DNA of 64,000 nt. Source: Pholiota molesta (lineage: Eukaryota > Basidiomycota > Agaricomycetes > Agaricales > Strophariaceae). The notes under the pieces are model-generated. The model saw only the letters and a program-made list of their open reading frames with translations, was not told the DNA's origin and ran no database searches. The stretch lies in the NCBI GenBank assembly GCA_014925825.1, contig JACGCK010000008.1, forward strand, positions 248,001 to 312,000, written 5' to 3'. Shown here piece by piece: positions 1-9,660 of the stretch; within the stretch, counting starts at the first letter, position 1, and every line of letters begins with the position of its first letter. The position numbers were made by a program, and so were the translations under genes.

Positions 1-81
1 TTTTTTTTAGGAATGGCTGGTATGGAAGACTTGGTGCAACAAGGAGTAAAAGAAGCAGGTTCAAGCCCGTTCGAGTTGTAG
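1..81 (+). CDS. terminal exon of an unidentified gene, cut by left edge
   Basis: The window opens with a T-run ending in AG, a good 3' splice site. It is followed by an open frame that reads MAGMEDLVQQGVKEAG and then SSPFEL, ending at TAG (79-81). This looks like the last exon of a + strand gene whose body lies to the left. The short acidic tail is not enough to name a family. It would be convergent with the minus-strand gene that ends near 309. It may instead be a chance ORF. Confidence 0.3.
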   Translation, partial: FFLGMAGMEDLVQQGVKEAGSSPFEL

Positions 82-308
82 ATGGTGCAAAAGCTGGAGT
101 ACAGATTCTTGCAGGACTGGCAAGGTTGGCAAAATAAAAATGTGAAAATGCTTACACTCCATTTCGTGGAACAACGGGGTCGTAAAAAAAGGGAACCATC
201 AATAGCATTGGCAAGGATCTGATGGGAGACATATATACAATGGTTTGGTCAGGCTTGCACTAGGGCAGACGTTTTCTAGAAATTATTAGCATAGACGGAA
301 AAATAATA

Positions 309-1547
309 TTAACAATTACTTACATATCCAGCAGCATCGAAGTCATACTTAATACCTGCTTTCTCCAATTTTAGCTTACGTTCGCGTTGTCGCTTCAATA
401 GCGCTTCGAAGCTTTCTTTGTTCTTCTTCCGTGCGAGGCTGCAAAAACGTAATAATCAGCAACAGGAATAATCAAAACCTGGACTACTTGCCTTATTATG
501 CGACTCTCGTTCAACGCGATCTCTGGGGACAACTCTCCATTTGCGATTTGCACCTACCCAGAGCTCGGGGTGTACTTCCGCCTTGGGGATGAGCTTACAA
601 CGCATGATATGGCCCATCAACAGTAGTTGTCCATGGTTTCTGCCACGATTTGGGCAACAGCGGATGAGTCGAACTCGATGAAACCGTAATGTTTAGACTT
701 TCCAGTCTTGATACAATTCTGAGGTCAGAATAATGTATTTATCCACGATAGATAAGACAAATACCTTTTTGTTGCGCGACACCCGTAAACGAGTGACGGT
801 TCCGAATTGCGAAAAGTATGCCTTAATTGATCTTCGTAGAAACCGTGAGGCAGCGGCCGAGGAAAAGCACACCACGATCTTCTGACTGAGAACGCATCGA
901 GCAAAGAATGAATACAGGAATGAATGAGAAATAACTACACCACACACCTTCTCCTTTTTAGCTTTCTCCAGCTTCCGCTTGACGCTAGCATCGTCTTTGG
1001 CGACAGTAGGGAGCGAGCCGATATCAAATTCTGTGGGCTCATCGTCCATTGCTTCCTCATCCGAAGAATCGTCGTCGTCCGTCGAGAAACCGTGTAGATG
1101 ACCTTCCTCCTCGGACTCTTCACCCGACTTATTGGCTTCCTCTGCATCTCTAGCTCTTCGTCTTCTGATTCCTCACAACGGGCGCTGGCGCTTTGGCCTT
1201 CTTCGACTTAGCAGGAGGAGCCTTTCGGCTTGCGGGGACGCGAGATAGAGGTAGGGATGGGTCGGTGGGTTTTGATTTCTTGCTGGTAGTGGAGTCCTTG
1301 GAATTCTTGAGGATGGATTTGATCGGCTTTGTTGACGAAGGAGCAGACTCTTTCTTTGCCTTTTTGGGTGCCGAAGCAGGCTGGGCTCCTCTGCTGCTGT
1401 CAAGTCGGGCACAGCATCTTTTTTCCTCTTCAGTGTTTTGGAAGGCTTTGACGATGATTCCGCGTCAGGCACTGCAGCAGTTTTGGCCTCCGAAGCAGCT
1501 TTTGGTGTCGCTTTTTTCGCTTTTTTCGCCAGATTCAGAGGAGCCAT
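309..1547 (-). CDS. NOP15: NOP15/NIFK-like nucleolar RNA-binding protein, reading frame broken several times
   Basis: The protein starts with a Lys/Ala-rich basic region ([16 protein letters not shown] at 1547), then an acidic Ser/Asp/Glu stretch, then one RRM with recognisable RNP pieces ([38 protein letters not shown]), and a conserved tail ([21 protein letters not shown]). This order is that of NIFK/Nop15, a nucleolar protein needed for 60S ribosomal subunit assembly. The pieces are in different frames: breaks occur near 1384, 1173, 1140, 853, 821 and 623, and each is repaired by one extra G or C in a short run. Introns cannot explain them, because the gaps would be too short or would remove conserved RRM residues. 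Sequence error is likelier than decay, since the residues themselves are conserved. The final codons are unsure: the stop at 309-311 overlaps a GTAAGT donor. Confidence 0.75.
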
Positions 1548-1661
1548 GGTATAAACTTAGGAAAGGGAGATATAGGACTCGGAAAGAGTACTCTAAGTGT
1601 CTTGCCGAGCGAATCGAAGTGGTGGAATGTAGTCACAAAATAATTTCTGAAAAAGTGAAAG

Positions 1662-2821
1662 ATGTTGATCAACAAGGCACAACAACCTCTTTCAATGCTA
1701 CCACGCTTCTCCAATCCACATTTCTTGCCCCAGTCTACAGAAACGATAACACGTGCAGAAATTTATGCAGACGACGCAGAAGATGTGTACGATAGCTCGC
1801 AAGTGGATCCAAAATCCATTGAAGAGCTCAATCGATTAATCAAGCATTCCATTCCGAAGATACGATATGAAGTGCCTACCGACGCAGAAGTTGGACATGG
1901 ATCCAAGACGTTAGACCAAAACGATGCTACTGAGACAGAGGGGGAGAGCTTAGTTTGTATGTCGTTCTTTTCTATTATTCATCTTGGTATCCCTGATTAT
2001 TGGATGCAGTATTTCGTTTGGTATCTCTTCACAGCCTCCGCTCCCTGTATCTCTTCTACCGCCTCCACCGCCTCCATCCAAGTAAGAACTACAACGGACA
2101 TACATTTATTCAATATTTAATATTTCACTCTAGGACACGAGAACCCGATGCGGAAGATACAGAAGCACGGGCGGCTCTACGCAAACAATACGCTGAAGCC
2201 GCGTCTGTTGACGGCGCTGACATTCTCAGAGAATCACAAATATTGAAGGTAGGCAACCTTCACACTTGGACTTGTCAGCTTGATATAACGAGCCATTTTT
2301 GCAGGCATCTCCTCTCGCATCCAAAGAAGCTATCCTTGTCAAGGCGTTATACCAGACACAGAACCTTGCATGATGATCATTCGCACCTTGCAAAATCCAC
2401 GAAAGACACGACCTCCTGTTCCTCCTCTACAACTTACGCATTACCCATACGTGTCCGATAAATCCAAGATACCCCCTCACCCTTCAACCTCAAAAACCCT
2501 GAATGTCCCACCATTGACGCAGACCTTGTTGTTCCCTCTGAAGCGCTCGTGCGAAATAATCGGCGAAGGAGAAGACGAGGTATAGTGGTGGAGAAGGAAC
2601 GTCCTCCGCCTCAGTTCTGGAGACCGAATCCAAATTTGAAAGGGAAATGCAGAGGATACGCATACGGATATCCGAGCAATCTGTCTCTGGTGGAATCTTG
2701 CGGAAATGGAGGCGGAAGCGGACCCTGGAAATATAAGCGTGATACTATGAAAAAGGGAGCATACATAGAAAGCAGTACAGCTAGCCAAGTTACATATGGT
2801 TATGGTCCAAATCGACGTTGA
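1662..2821 (+). CDS. uncharacterised multi-exon protein with Arg-rich stretch
   Basis: Exons can be chained on the + strand. The start is at 1662 or 1698 (MLPRFSNPHF), followed by an acidic segment (AEIYADDAEDVYDSSQ). A proline run (LLPPPPPPPSK) comes after an intron near 1958-2012. Next is DTREPDAEDTEARAALRKQY after an intron ending near 2134, then ASPLASKEAILVKALYQTQN after an intron ending near 2304. The C-terminus (about 2500-2821) has six or seven consecutive Arg and then FWRPNPNLKGKCRGYAYGYP, and it ends at TGA. Frame is lost near 2371 (after QNLA) and within the C-run 2472-2476; one extra G and one extra C restore it. I do not recognise the family. It is divergent from the NOP15-like gene, with starts about 115-150 bp apart, so they probably share a promoter. 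Confidence 0.55.
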
Positions 2822-3048
2822 TTGTGAACCCGTACTTTATGGTTTGCAGGTTTCATCATTAGCACGGTCCGCTTAGCCGGTTCTGTTGACTGAAGCCAAA
2901 TATGGTTGATGAACGCGCTCGCTGTCCGCCCTTTCAGCTAACGCTACCAGCGCCTCGATATACAATCCCCAAGACCAGATTGACTTCTCGTCGTTTTCAC
3001 AAGATATAGTCGCTTTCTATTACATCTGACTTTCATTGGAATAACACC

Positions 3049-5911
3049 ATGGACTCGACCCCTCCACCTTCCAATCCCTTTGGAATACCTCACATTCCCC
3101 GGCTATCTTCTCCTTCGGGGTCTAGAATGCGTTCATCTATTGGCTCGACCTTTTCTTTCGGCCCTCAAAATCTAATAGACTCGTATATGGACGCGAATTC
3201 TAGTACCCTTTCCCACACAAACAACTCGGCCTTGGACCCAAGTCGTTCAATCCTTACGGCCTCCCCCCAGAGATCGCCGCGTAGACACAAGAAAGGGAAG
3301 TCGAGTACAAGTCGACATCCACTAGCGAACGACACGACAGACGTCTTTCAGGATTTTGAAGATGATGCTGACGACGAGGATGAATATGAGTGGGGAATGG
3401 TTGATCGGATGCGACTGTGGCGCCACGACGCGCTAATGCAGCATCTATATGACACGGCGGCTTTCTGGGGAGACAAAATCTTGAGCTGGACAAGTACGTC
3501 ACGCTCTGATAAATTTCTGTAATCTCCTTAAATGCGAATATCTTAGATGATGCAAACGATGCTTTCTGGCTTGCTCAGACCTATTTCATGACGCACCAAT
3601 ATTCTCGTGCTGAACGTCTCCTCACCCGTCCATTTGCAACCAGCTCCTCCAAAAAACCTCAAGTACCCGCGTCGCAAACCAACGGCCACTTTCCGTCGAC
3701 GTCGAAAGGCAAAGGTCGCGAACACGACGCGTCCCAGTTGATGTTATCCATGCCTCGCTTGCCAATGGGTCCAGGAGGCATGATCGAGCTACCAGAAGAG
3801 ATGCAGGACCGTGTTTCGCGTCTCGTTGATATGAGCGTCGCATGCCGGTACCTTGCAGCATTGTGTCAGGTTCGACTTTCGTTTTCACGACCCATCAGCA
3901 TCAATTTGACGTAGAACCCTAGATTAGGCAAGGAAATTGGGCAGATGCCACAGAGATGCTAGGAGAAGCCAATCCTTTCAACGGATCCAGTGCGTTTCTC
4001 TGTGTATCTTAAATCGCGATATTGCCACATAACCTGAATTCCTATAGTTAGAACTGGTTCTGCCGTACCGAACGTTGACGGAGGAATCAAGGTAACAAAT
4101 ATCTGACAATTATTCATTGCTGCGATTTTAAAGCTATACCTAGGTTGAAGCTTCCATGTGCCATTTGAGAGGCATTCTCATGCTTAAACTCAATCGTGGA
4201 GACCAAGCCAAGCAGTGTTTCATGGAAGCACTTGCCTTGGATGTTAAATGCTATGACGCCTTTGAACAGCTGATCTCGGGCGAAATGATGACTCCGGATG
4301 AAGGTACTTCTACTCGTTTCTCAAGTTGGGGACCTATTCGAAGTTTTTTTCTTTCTTTCTTTAGAGTGGCAGTTCGTCCAAGGACTGGCATATGCTTCCC
4401 AGGCTCCCCAGGATTCTGAATTTGTGCAACTGATATATACAGCCCGTCTGCGCAAATACAAACATGCTACCGAACATGCGCTGACTAGACAGCGTCTGGC
4501 TGATGAGTACGGCCTGGGAGATAACCCCGATGTGCTATTCAGTTTCGCGGATGCTCTTTATTCCAATTTCCGATGGGCCGACTGCTTTACGATAACATCT
4601 CGGTTCGTGGAACCTACATCGTTCATTCTATATAGCCTCATAAATTCATAAACTTAGGATCCTTGGCCTGGTGTCTATTCATAATCAAACTATGCCGCTA
4701 CACATCGCTTGCATGTATCACCTATCACACCTTCATTCCCGGCTTTTCATTCTAGCGCACGAGCTCGTGGATCGTGAACCGGAGAATGCTATGAGCTGGT
4801 ACGCTGTGGGAGTCTGGTATTTGAGTAATGGAAAATGGGCCGAAGCACGACAGTATTTTAGGTTTGTGCCTTTTCTTAGTCTCGGGTTTGTAGGTCTGCC
4901 TGACGGTTTGATCATCACAGCAAAACATCATTAATGGACCCACGCTTCGCGCCAGCTTGGATAGCTTTTGGGCACACATTCGCACTCGAAGGAGAGCATG
5001 ACCATGCTGTGACAGCTTATTCGACATGTGCGCGTATGTTCACCGGGTTTGTGTACTATTTCGTGCATCGTAATTCCTTATTTTGATTGCATTTCCAAAG
5101 ATCACATCTACCGTTGATGTTCGTGGGTATGGAACACATCATGCTATCCAATTTCGTTCTGGCAGACGAAGCGCTAGCTGCCGCGTATACAATGTGTGAT
5201 GGTGATCCATTGTTGTTGAACGAACAAGCTGTCATGGCGTACAACCACGGAGAGTGAGTGATAGACAGACACGCTCCAAAAATATAGATGGTATGGCTTC
5301 ATTGACGAACGTGTCTCTCGTAGCTACGAAAAAGCAGCTCACCTTTTCCAGTCGGCCCTCGACCTGGCGCAAGTAACTCAGAGCTCGCAAAAAGCATGGG
5401 CGACCACTTACCTTAACCTGGGAACCTGCTATCGTAAACTCAAGTATGTCCCTCTCCCATTACTATTTTTGTTCCTCTCCCCATATTCACCATCTAATTA
5501 GGCGTCTCGAAGAAGCCCGGGATAGTTATCAGAAGGTGCTAGAACTCGATGCTCGTCATTCAATAGCCCTCGGATTTCTGGGGATGGTCCACCACTTGAT
5601 GTGCAACGTTGACAAAGCTATTGTTAAATATCATGAGGTGTGTTCTATGAATGATGCTCTTATCTACTCCGCTCTGCATGCTGATATTGCTTAAGGCTCT
5701 GAGCATCGATCCCATCAACCCTCATATGCTGGAACTTCTGAATATGGCGCTCGAGTCTTCTGCTTCGTTGCATGTGCCAGAAAGCAGTCCTGAATATCTT
5801 GCAGCTGCACAAGGAATCAGGGATCTGCTCGCACGCAACCCAAAGGGCAAACAAAGGGTTCTTGCAGACGGACTGGCTGATGTTACTGCGGATGAGATGA
5901 GTATTGGATAG
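3049..5911 (+). CDS. CDC16: anaphase-promoting complex subunit CDC16/APC6/Cut9 (TPR protein)
   Basis: About twelve exons encode a protein of roughly 740 residues with an intact frame. A Ser/Pro-rich N-terminus is followed by [20 protein letters not shown], the conserved start of the CDC16 TPR array. Helical repeats continue to the end ([99 protein letters not shown]). CDC16/Cut9 is a scaffold TPR subunit of the APC/C ubiquitin ligase, which targets cyclin B and securin for destruction in mitosis. The start at 3049 is the first Met after a short AT-rich leader. Introns are 50-70 bp. It is convergent with the secreted-protein gene that ends at 6548. Confidence 0.95.
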
Positions 5912-6547
5912 AAACAGAATGATATACTTACAGTCATGGGTAGACATACTGTTATTCTTTCTAGCTTGTTTACATATTGTATAGCCATGGCTAAAATGGA
6001 TCTCACGCACAAGTATGTGGTCGGTCACCGGTCACCACCTTCTTCACATTACGAACGCGGGGAGGTCGGAACTCTTACCGAAGATTCAAGGGCCCAATGA
6101 GTTCCTGTTCAACTTCCTTGCACCAGGAAATGAACTCGAAAAATAATGCGATTTGCAAGATGCGTGTATTTCGAGAGGCCAAGGTCAGGATATTCTGGAT
6201 GGATATTCTGGATGTGGGTTGGGTTAGAGTTATCATTGACATCTTGGCTACATTTGCTTTTCAGCCTCACCTCTGATCTATTTGTTCAAATAATTATTTG
6301 ATGAGGGTTTGAGAGAGCTCGAGGAAATTAACTTCTCATTATTTACTTGGAAAGATATAGGATCACGGACACTAAAGCACTGAGGACCGCGCAAGCACTT
6401 ACATACTGTACAACAGCGTCCTTAGTTCAAGCGAATCTCGTAATCGCAAAATTACCAATGGCCAATTTTTGTCTATGGACTAAGCGCAATCACATACTTG
6501 GCTGACAGGCTCATACAAATTGTCATGATATGTAAAGGACAACCAAT
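5912..6547. other. convergent intergenic region, no gene seen
   Basis: This lies between the stop codons of two convergent genes, so it should hold both 3' UTRs. The one visible structure is a perfect 13-bp tandem duplication (GGATATTCTGGAT) at 6188-6213. No coding signal is visible on either strand. Confidence 0.5.
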
Positions 6548-7435
6548 TTAATTCTTTCCGCCCTTCTTACCACTACTCTTCCTCTTACGCTGGCTTTTGT
6601 TGATGCCGGTCCTCTTGGCAGCTTGATGACGATGTGCAGCTCTGCTAGTACCAGCTTTCTTGGCCTGGAGTCTGACGCCTCCGACCTTTTTCGCTGGTCG
6701 GATGCGCGTCCTTGGCGCGTCCGCATTGTTTTCATTGCTCTGGTACCAGTATGCTTCCGCGGCGGCATATGACATGCACCCCCCAAGGATCGTTTCACTT
6801 TCGAACCTGGACAATTAGTACACGAACCCTGCTCACACATTTCTACAGATACGAGTCAGAAACTCGGGCTTACACAAGGTACCAAAATATAACTCACCTA
6901 TATCAGCATGGAGTTTCGTCATGTCTTCTGGTTGGACAATTTTAAAGGGCCATTTTGACACCTTCATCTCAGTCACCGGTACTTTTTTGGCAGTCTTCGA
7001 GACGAATCCGCCGCCATCCGTAATATGGTATTCGGATCGGTCCTTCTGGTGCGGATAATTAGGTAGAGGTTCGTGTGACGTCTCTGCAATCCTACTCTAT
7101 GGTGACGCCGGTTGCAGGGTCTGGTGTTCCATTGTCCAATACAACTGCTGGATGTGGCAGGATCTTTTTCTGTAACAAGATTCAGATATCAGGTGTTCCA
7201 AACTGCAGCCACAAATAAAAGTTATTACTTACCTTACCCTTTTTTATTATCTGCGTGTTATATGCGACGATCTCGCCCTCTTTGGGTTGAAAGGGCGCAG
7301 CCGGTGCAGCGGTGCCGGTTCAGCTGCAGGTGCTGCCAGTGCCGGATCCGGAGCATCACTACTAGATGGTAAAGGTATCGAAAGTACCGAAACTCCAGCT
7401 ATGAGAAATGCTAAAAGGATATCGAAGAGCTTCAT
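6548..7435 (-). CDS. secreted Pro/Ala-rich small protein, frame uncertain
   Basis: The start at 7435 gives a clear signal peptide (MKLFDILLAFLIAGVSVLS), followed by a Ser/Pro/Ala linker. Continuing on the minus strand are FQPKEGEIVAYNTQIIKKGK, an intron, ILPHPAVVLDNGTPDPATG, then HEPLPNYPHQKDRSEYHI and KVSKWPFKIVQPEDMTKLHA. After another intron comes a Lys/Arg-rich tail ending at 6548. The frame changes near 7311 (one G of a GG pair apparently missing) and near 7095. In the last exon two frames stay open (stops at 6548 and 6523), and I could not decide between them. The protein is extracellular by its leader, but the function is unknown. It could be a decayed member of a secreted family. Confidence 0.5.
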
Positions 7436-7634
7436 ATCAGGTAGTCTTTTCGGTAATTAGATCTAGTTGGATATAGTTGGCTGGATATTGGATAATTGGG
7501 AGACCTGCTCTTGGGATAATGTTTGGATAGTATGGGAGAAGAGACCAGCTCGTAGTAGAGACTCCCTTGTTATCTTGGCTCTTCTTTATATGTTTTTAGA
7601 TATTCTTTCGACTGTTTGTGCTCAGCGCTTTAAA

Positions 7635-7908
7635 GCCTGAAACCAAAAGAATGGATCATGCGAAGAATGCGCCTACTTGGCGCCCACAAAGACCCACAAT
7701 CGAATGTGCGTACTTATTATTGTTGCTCCCATCGACTTCGGACTCACATGCCCATATATTCGCCTTGGAACTTTGGATTGACCAGCCTGAAACCAAAAGA
7801 ATGGATCATAAGAATGCGCTCATTTGGCGCCCACAAAGGACCACAATCAAATGTGCGTACTTCTTATTGTTGCTCCCATCGACTGCGGACTCACATGCCA
7901 ATATATCT
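7635..7908 (+). repeat. two direct repeats of about 150-bp period
   Basis: Unit one starts at 7635 and unit two at 7785, both with GCCTGAAACCAAAAGAATGG. The match continues through GCGCCCACAAAG, AATGTGCGTACTT and TATTGTTGCTCCCATCGACT to GGACTCACATGCC, with scattered substitutions and a few small indels. The second unit fades after about 7908. No terminal inverted repeats or transposase are visible. It looks like a local tandem duplication upstream of the F-box pair. Confidence 0.8.
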
Positions 7909-8068
7909 TGGTCGCCATCTTATGGAAGGAAAGCTGAGAGCTGATTAAAGCCTCGAGGCGTCTGATGATTAATTGAAATTGAAAGGCAGTATATATTAGC
8001 CATAGCATGCCATACCCTGGACTGGTAAGTGGCTGGCCTCTGAACCAACTCTGAAGGAAGCTCGACAG

Positions 8069-8107
8069 ACAGGTTCATCTTCATAGACAGGTCGGTCCAT
8101 CGGCCTA
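8069..8107 (+). repeat. 39-bp dispersed repeat, copy 1
   Basis: The sequence starting ACAGGTTCATCTTCATAGAC and ending CGGTCCATCGGCCTA matches 40021-40059 at 38 of 39 positions. Here only one arm of the hairpin seen at 40 kb is present. It lies about 55 bp upstream of the first F-box gene. Confidence 0.75.
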
Positions 8108-8160
8108 GTCAGGCACTAAGATATTAACAAGTTTTTACCTCTTAGCCAACTCTTAGCAAA

Positions 8161-9627
8161 ATGAATTCACCGCCATCTTCGTCTTTACTGGATCTCCCAC
8201 CTGAAATATTGGTCGAGATTTGCTGGCAGAGCGATAACCCACAACTCCCAATTGTCTGCAGAGATTTTCGCGACATTATACATACAACGCGCCAGTTCTG
8301 GTCATTCATTCATATCGGAGAAAAGCAATACACGCCAGAGGCCACTTCATTTCTCAGCAAACGCTTTGAACGAAGTGTAACATGGCCATTGGACGTCGTC
8401 ATACAAGCTACGGGAGCACCCACTTCTCTAGCGATAGAGATATGGCTCAGTCTCTCCACTCAAAGGGAACGCATACGCACCCTTGACATAGCTACGGACA
8501 CAGTGAAACTTTCTGGAACGATTCTGTATACGGTCCTTTTGAATCCACCTGAGCTTTCGACGCCATCGTCACTTCAGAAACTGGATATTCGACACGATGA
8601 GGACCTGGATGTTCCGTTCCACTATGATCCAATGTTCCCTCAAATTCTACTCCATCCTATCCCAAGCCTTTTCCCTGCACTAACGACTCTCATCCTCCCT
8701 CTTCTGGGTCCCTGCATTCCATATCCTAATTCGCCGATACCCTACTTGCGAACCCTTGTCCTTGACGGATCCATGTCCTGGAGCTGTGACTATCCTCATC
8801 CCTACCAAATTACCCAATTGCTCGCCCAAACCCCACTGTTGGAGACGTTTTGGTGCAAAGAACATCGCACATACACATATATAAACTCTTCTTCTAATTC
8901 CAGTACACTCCAAATTGACCGCTTTGGCACCCTCCCCGTGAACCTCCCGATTCACCTGCCGAAACTTACCAAAATGGCAGTCGTAGTGCCGGGCCTTGGA
9001 GCGAACTTGTTACATTCAATCGAAGCGCCAGGACTGCGGGATCTCCACCTGGATGGAACCAGGGACGATGAAGAGTTTGAAGACGAAGTGAGGTGGCTCA
9101 ATCAGTACCAACCACCTTTGCATGCCGCTCTGCAGGTCACCTCATCGCGCTCCCCGGCGCTTCGTCGTTTATCCCTCGTGGGCGCGTATTTCGCACGCGA
9201 CACATGGAAGTGGCTTCTAGGGTGCGAGGAAGTACACGGTGTACCGTTTCCCCTCCTAGAGGATATCACACTCCGCGAGATGAGGGCAGTGAAGGGAGAG
9301 GTGACCAACGCCGTCGACGATGCACTAATGGAGTCGTTTGCAAAACAGGGCCGCCTCGTACTCCGCCGCTTTGCTTACCTCGCCTCCGAGCCGCCTTTGG
9401 GGGAATCTGCACTGAATCAACTGATCAATAGTGTTATGAAAAAGCAATCGTCAAATCAAATCTTCGAGCTTGAGCTAGATAGAGTTTTTGATGAAGACAC
9501 GAGAGAGCGACGTGACGCTCTCTCATCAGAAGGGGTAAGAATAATTCTTCATGAAAAGCCGCCCCAGAGGAAGAGTTGGTGGACTTTGGGAAAAGACATA
9601 GACCCAACCGAAGGCGATTCTTATTGA
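8161..9627 (+). CDS. F-box protein, tandem copy 1
   Basis: A single-exon gene of 488 residues. The N-terminus LLDLPPEILVEICWQS followed by LPIVCRDFRDI is a short F-box, the part that binds Skp1 in SCF ubiquitin ligases. The rest is leucine-rich and resembles the irregular LRR-like bodies of agaricomycete F-box families (FPALTTLILPLLGPCIPY, LRTLVLDGSMSWS, SPALRRLSLVGAYF). Substrate unknown. The next gene is a close paralogue in the same orientation; both end in WWTLGKDID followed by TEGDSY. Confidence 0.85.
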   Translation: MNSPPSSSLLDLPPEILVEICWQSDNPQLPIVCRDFRDIIHTTRQFWSFIHIGEKQYTPEATSFLSKRFERSVTWPLDVVIQATGAPTSLAIEIWLSLSTQRERIRTLDIATDTVKLSGTILYTVLLNPPELSTPSSLQKLDIRHDEDLDVPFHYDPMFPQILLHPIPSLFPALTTLILPLLGPCIPYPNSPIPYLRTLVLDGSMSWSCDYPHPYQITQLLAQTPLLETFWCKEHRTYTYINSSSNSSTLQIDRFGTLPVNLPIHLPKLTKMAVVVPGLGANLLHSIEAPGLRDLHLDGTRDDEEFEDEVRWLNQYQPPLHAALQVTSSRSPALRRLSLVGAYFARDTWKWLLGCEEVHGVPFPLLEDITLREMRAVKGEVTNAVDDALMESFAKQGRLVLRRFAYLASEPPLGESALNQLINSVMKKQSSNQIFELELDRVFDEDTRERRDALSSEGVRIILHEKPPQRKSWWTLGKDIDPTEGDSY

Positions 9628-9660
9628 TAGGTTACGTTGTCTTTACTAGAAAAACCGTAA

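Larger units (their letters stand above)
7436..8160. other. intergenic region with tandem repeat and dispersed repeat copy
   Basis: This holds the promoter of the secreted-protein gene (minus), a 150-bp direct repeat (listed separately) and, at 8069-8107, a 39-bp sequence that recurs at 40021-40059. Short ORFs here follow the repeat and look non-coding. Confidence 0.5.

Noticed and set aside
1193..1795. 200-codon + strand ORF
   Set aside because: It is the antisense of the NOP15-like N-terminus and extends into the promoter; its sequence has no motif.
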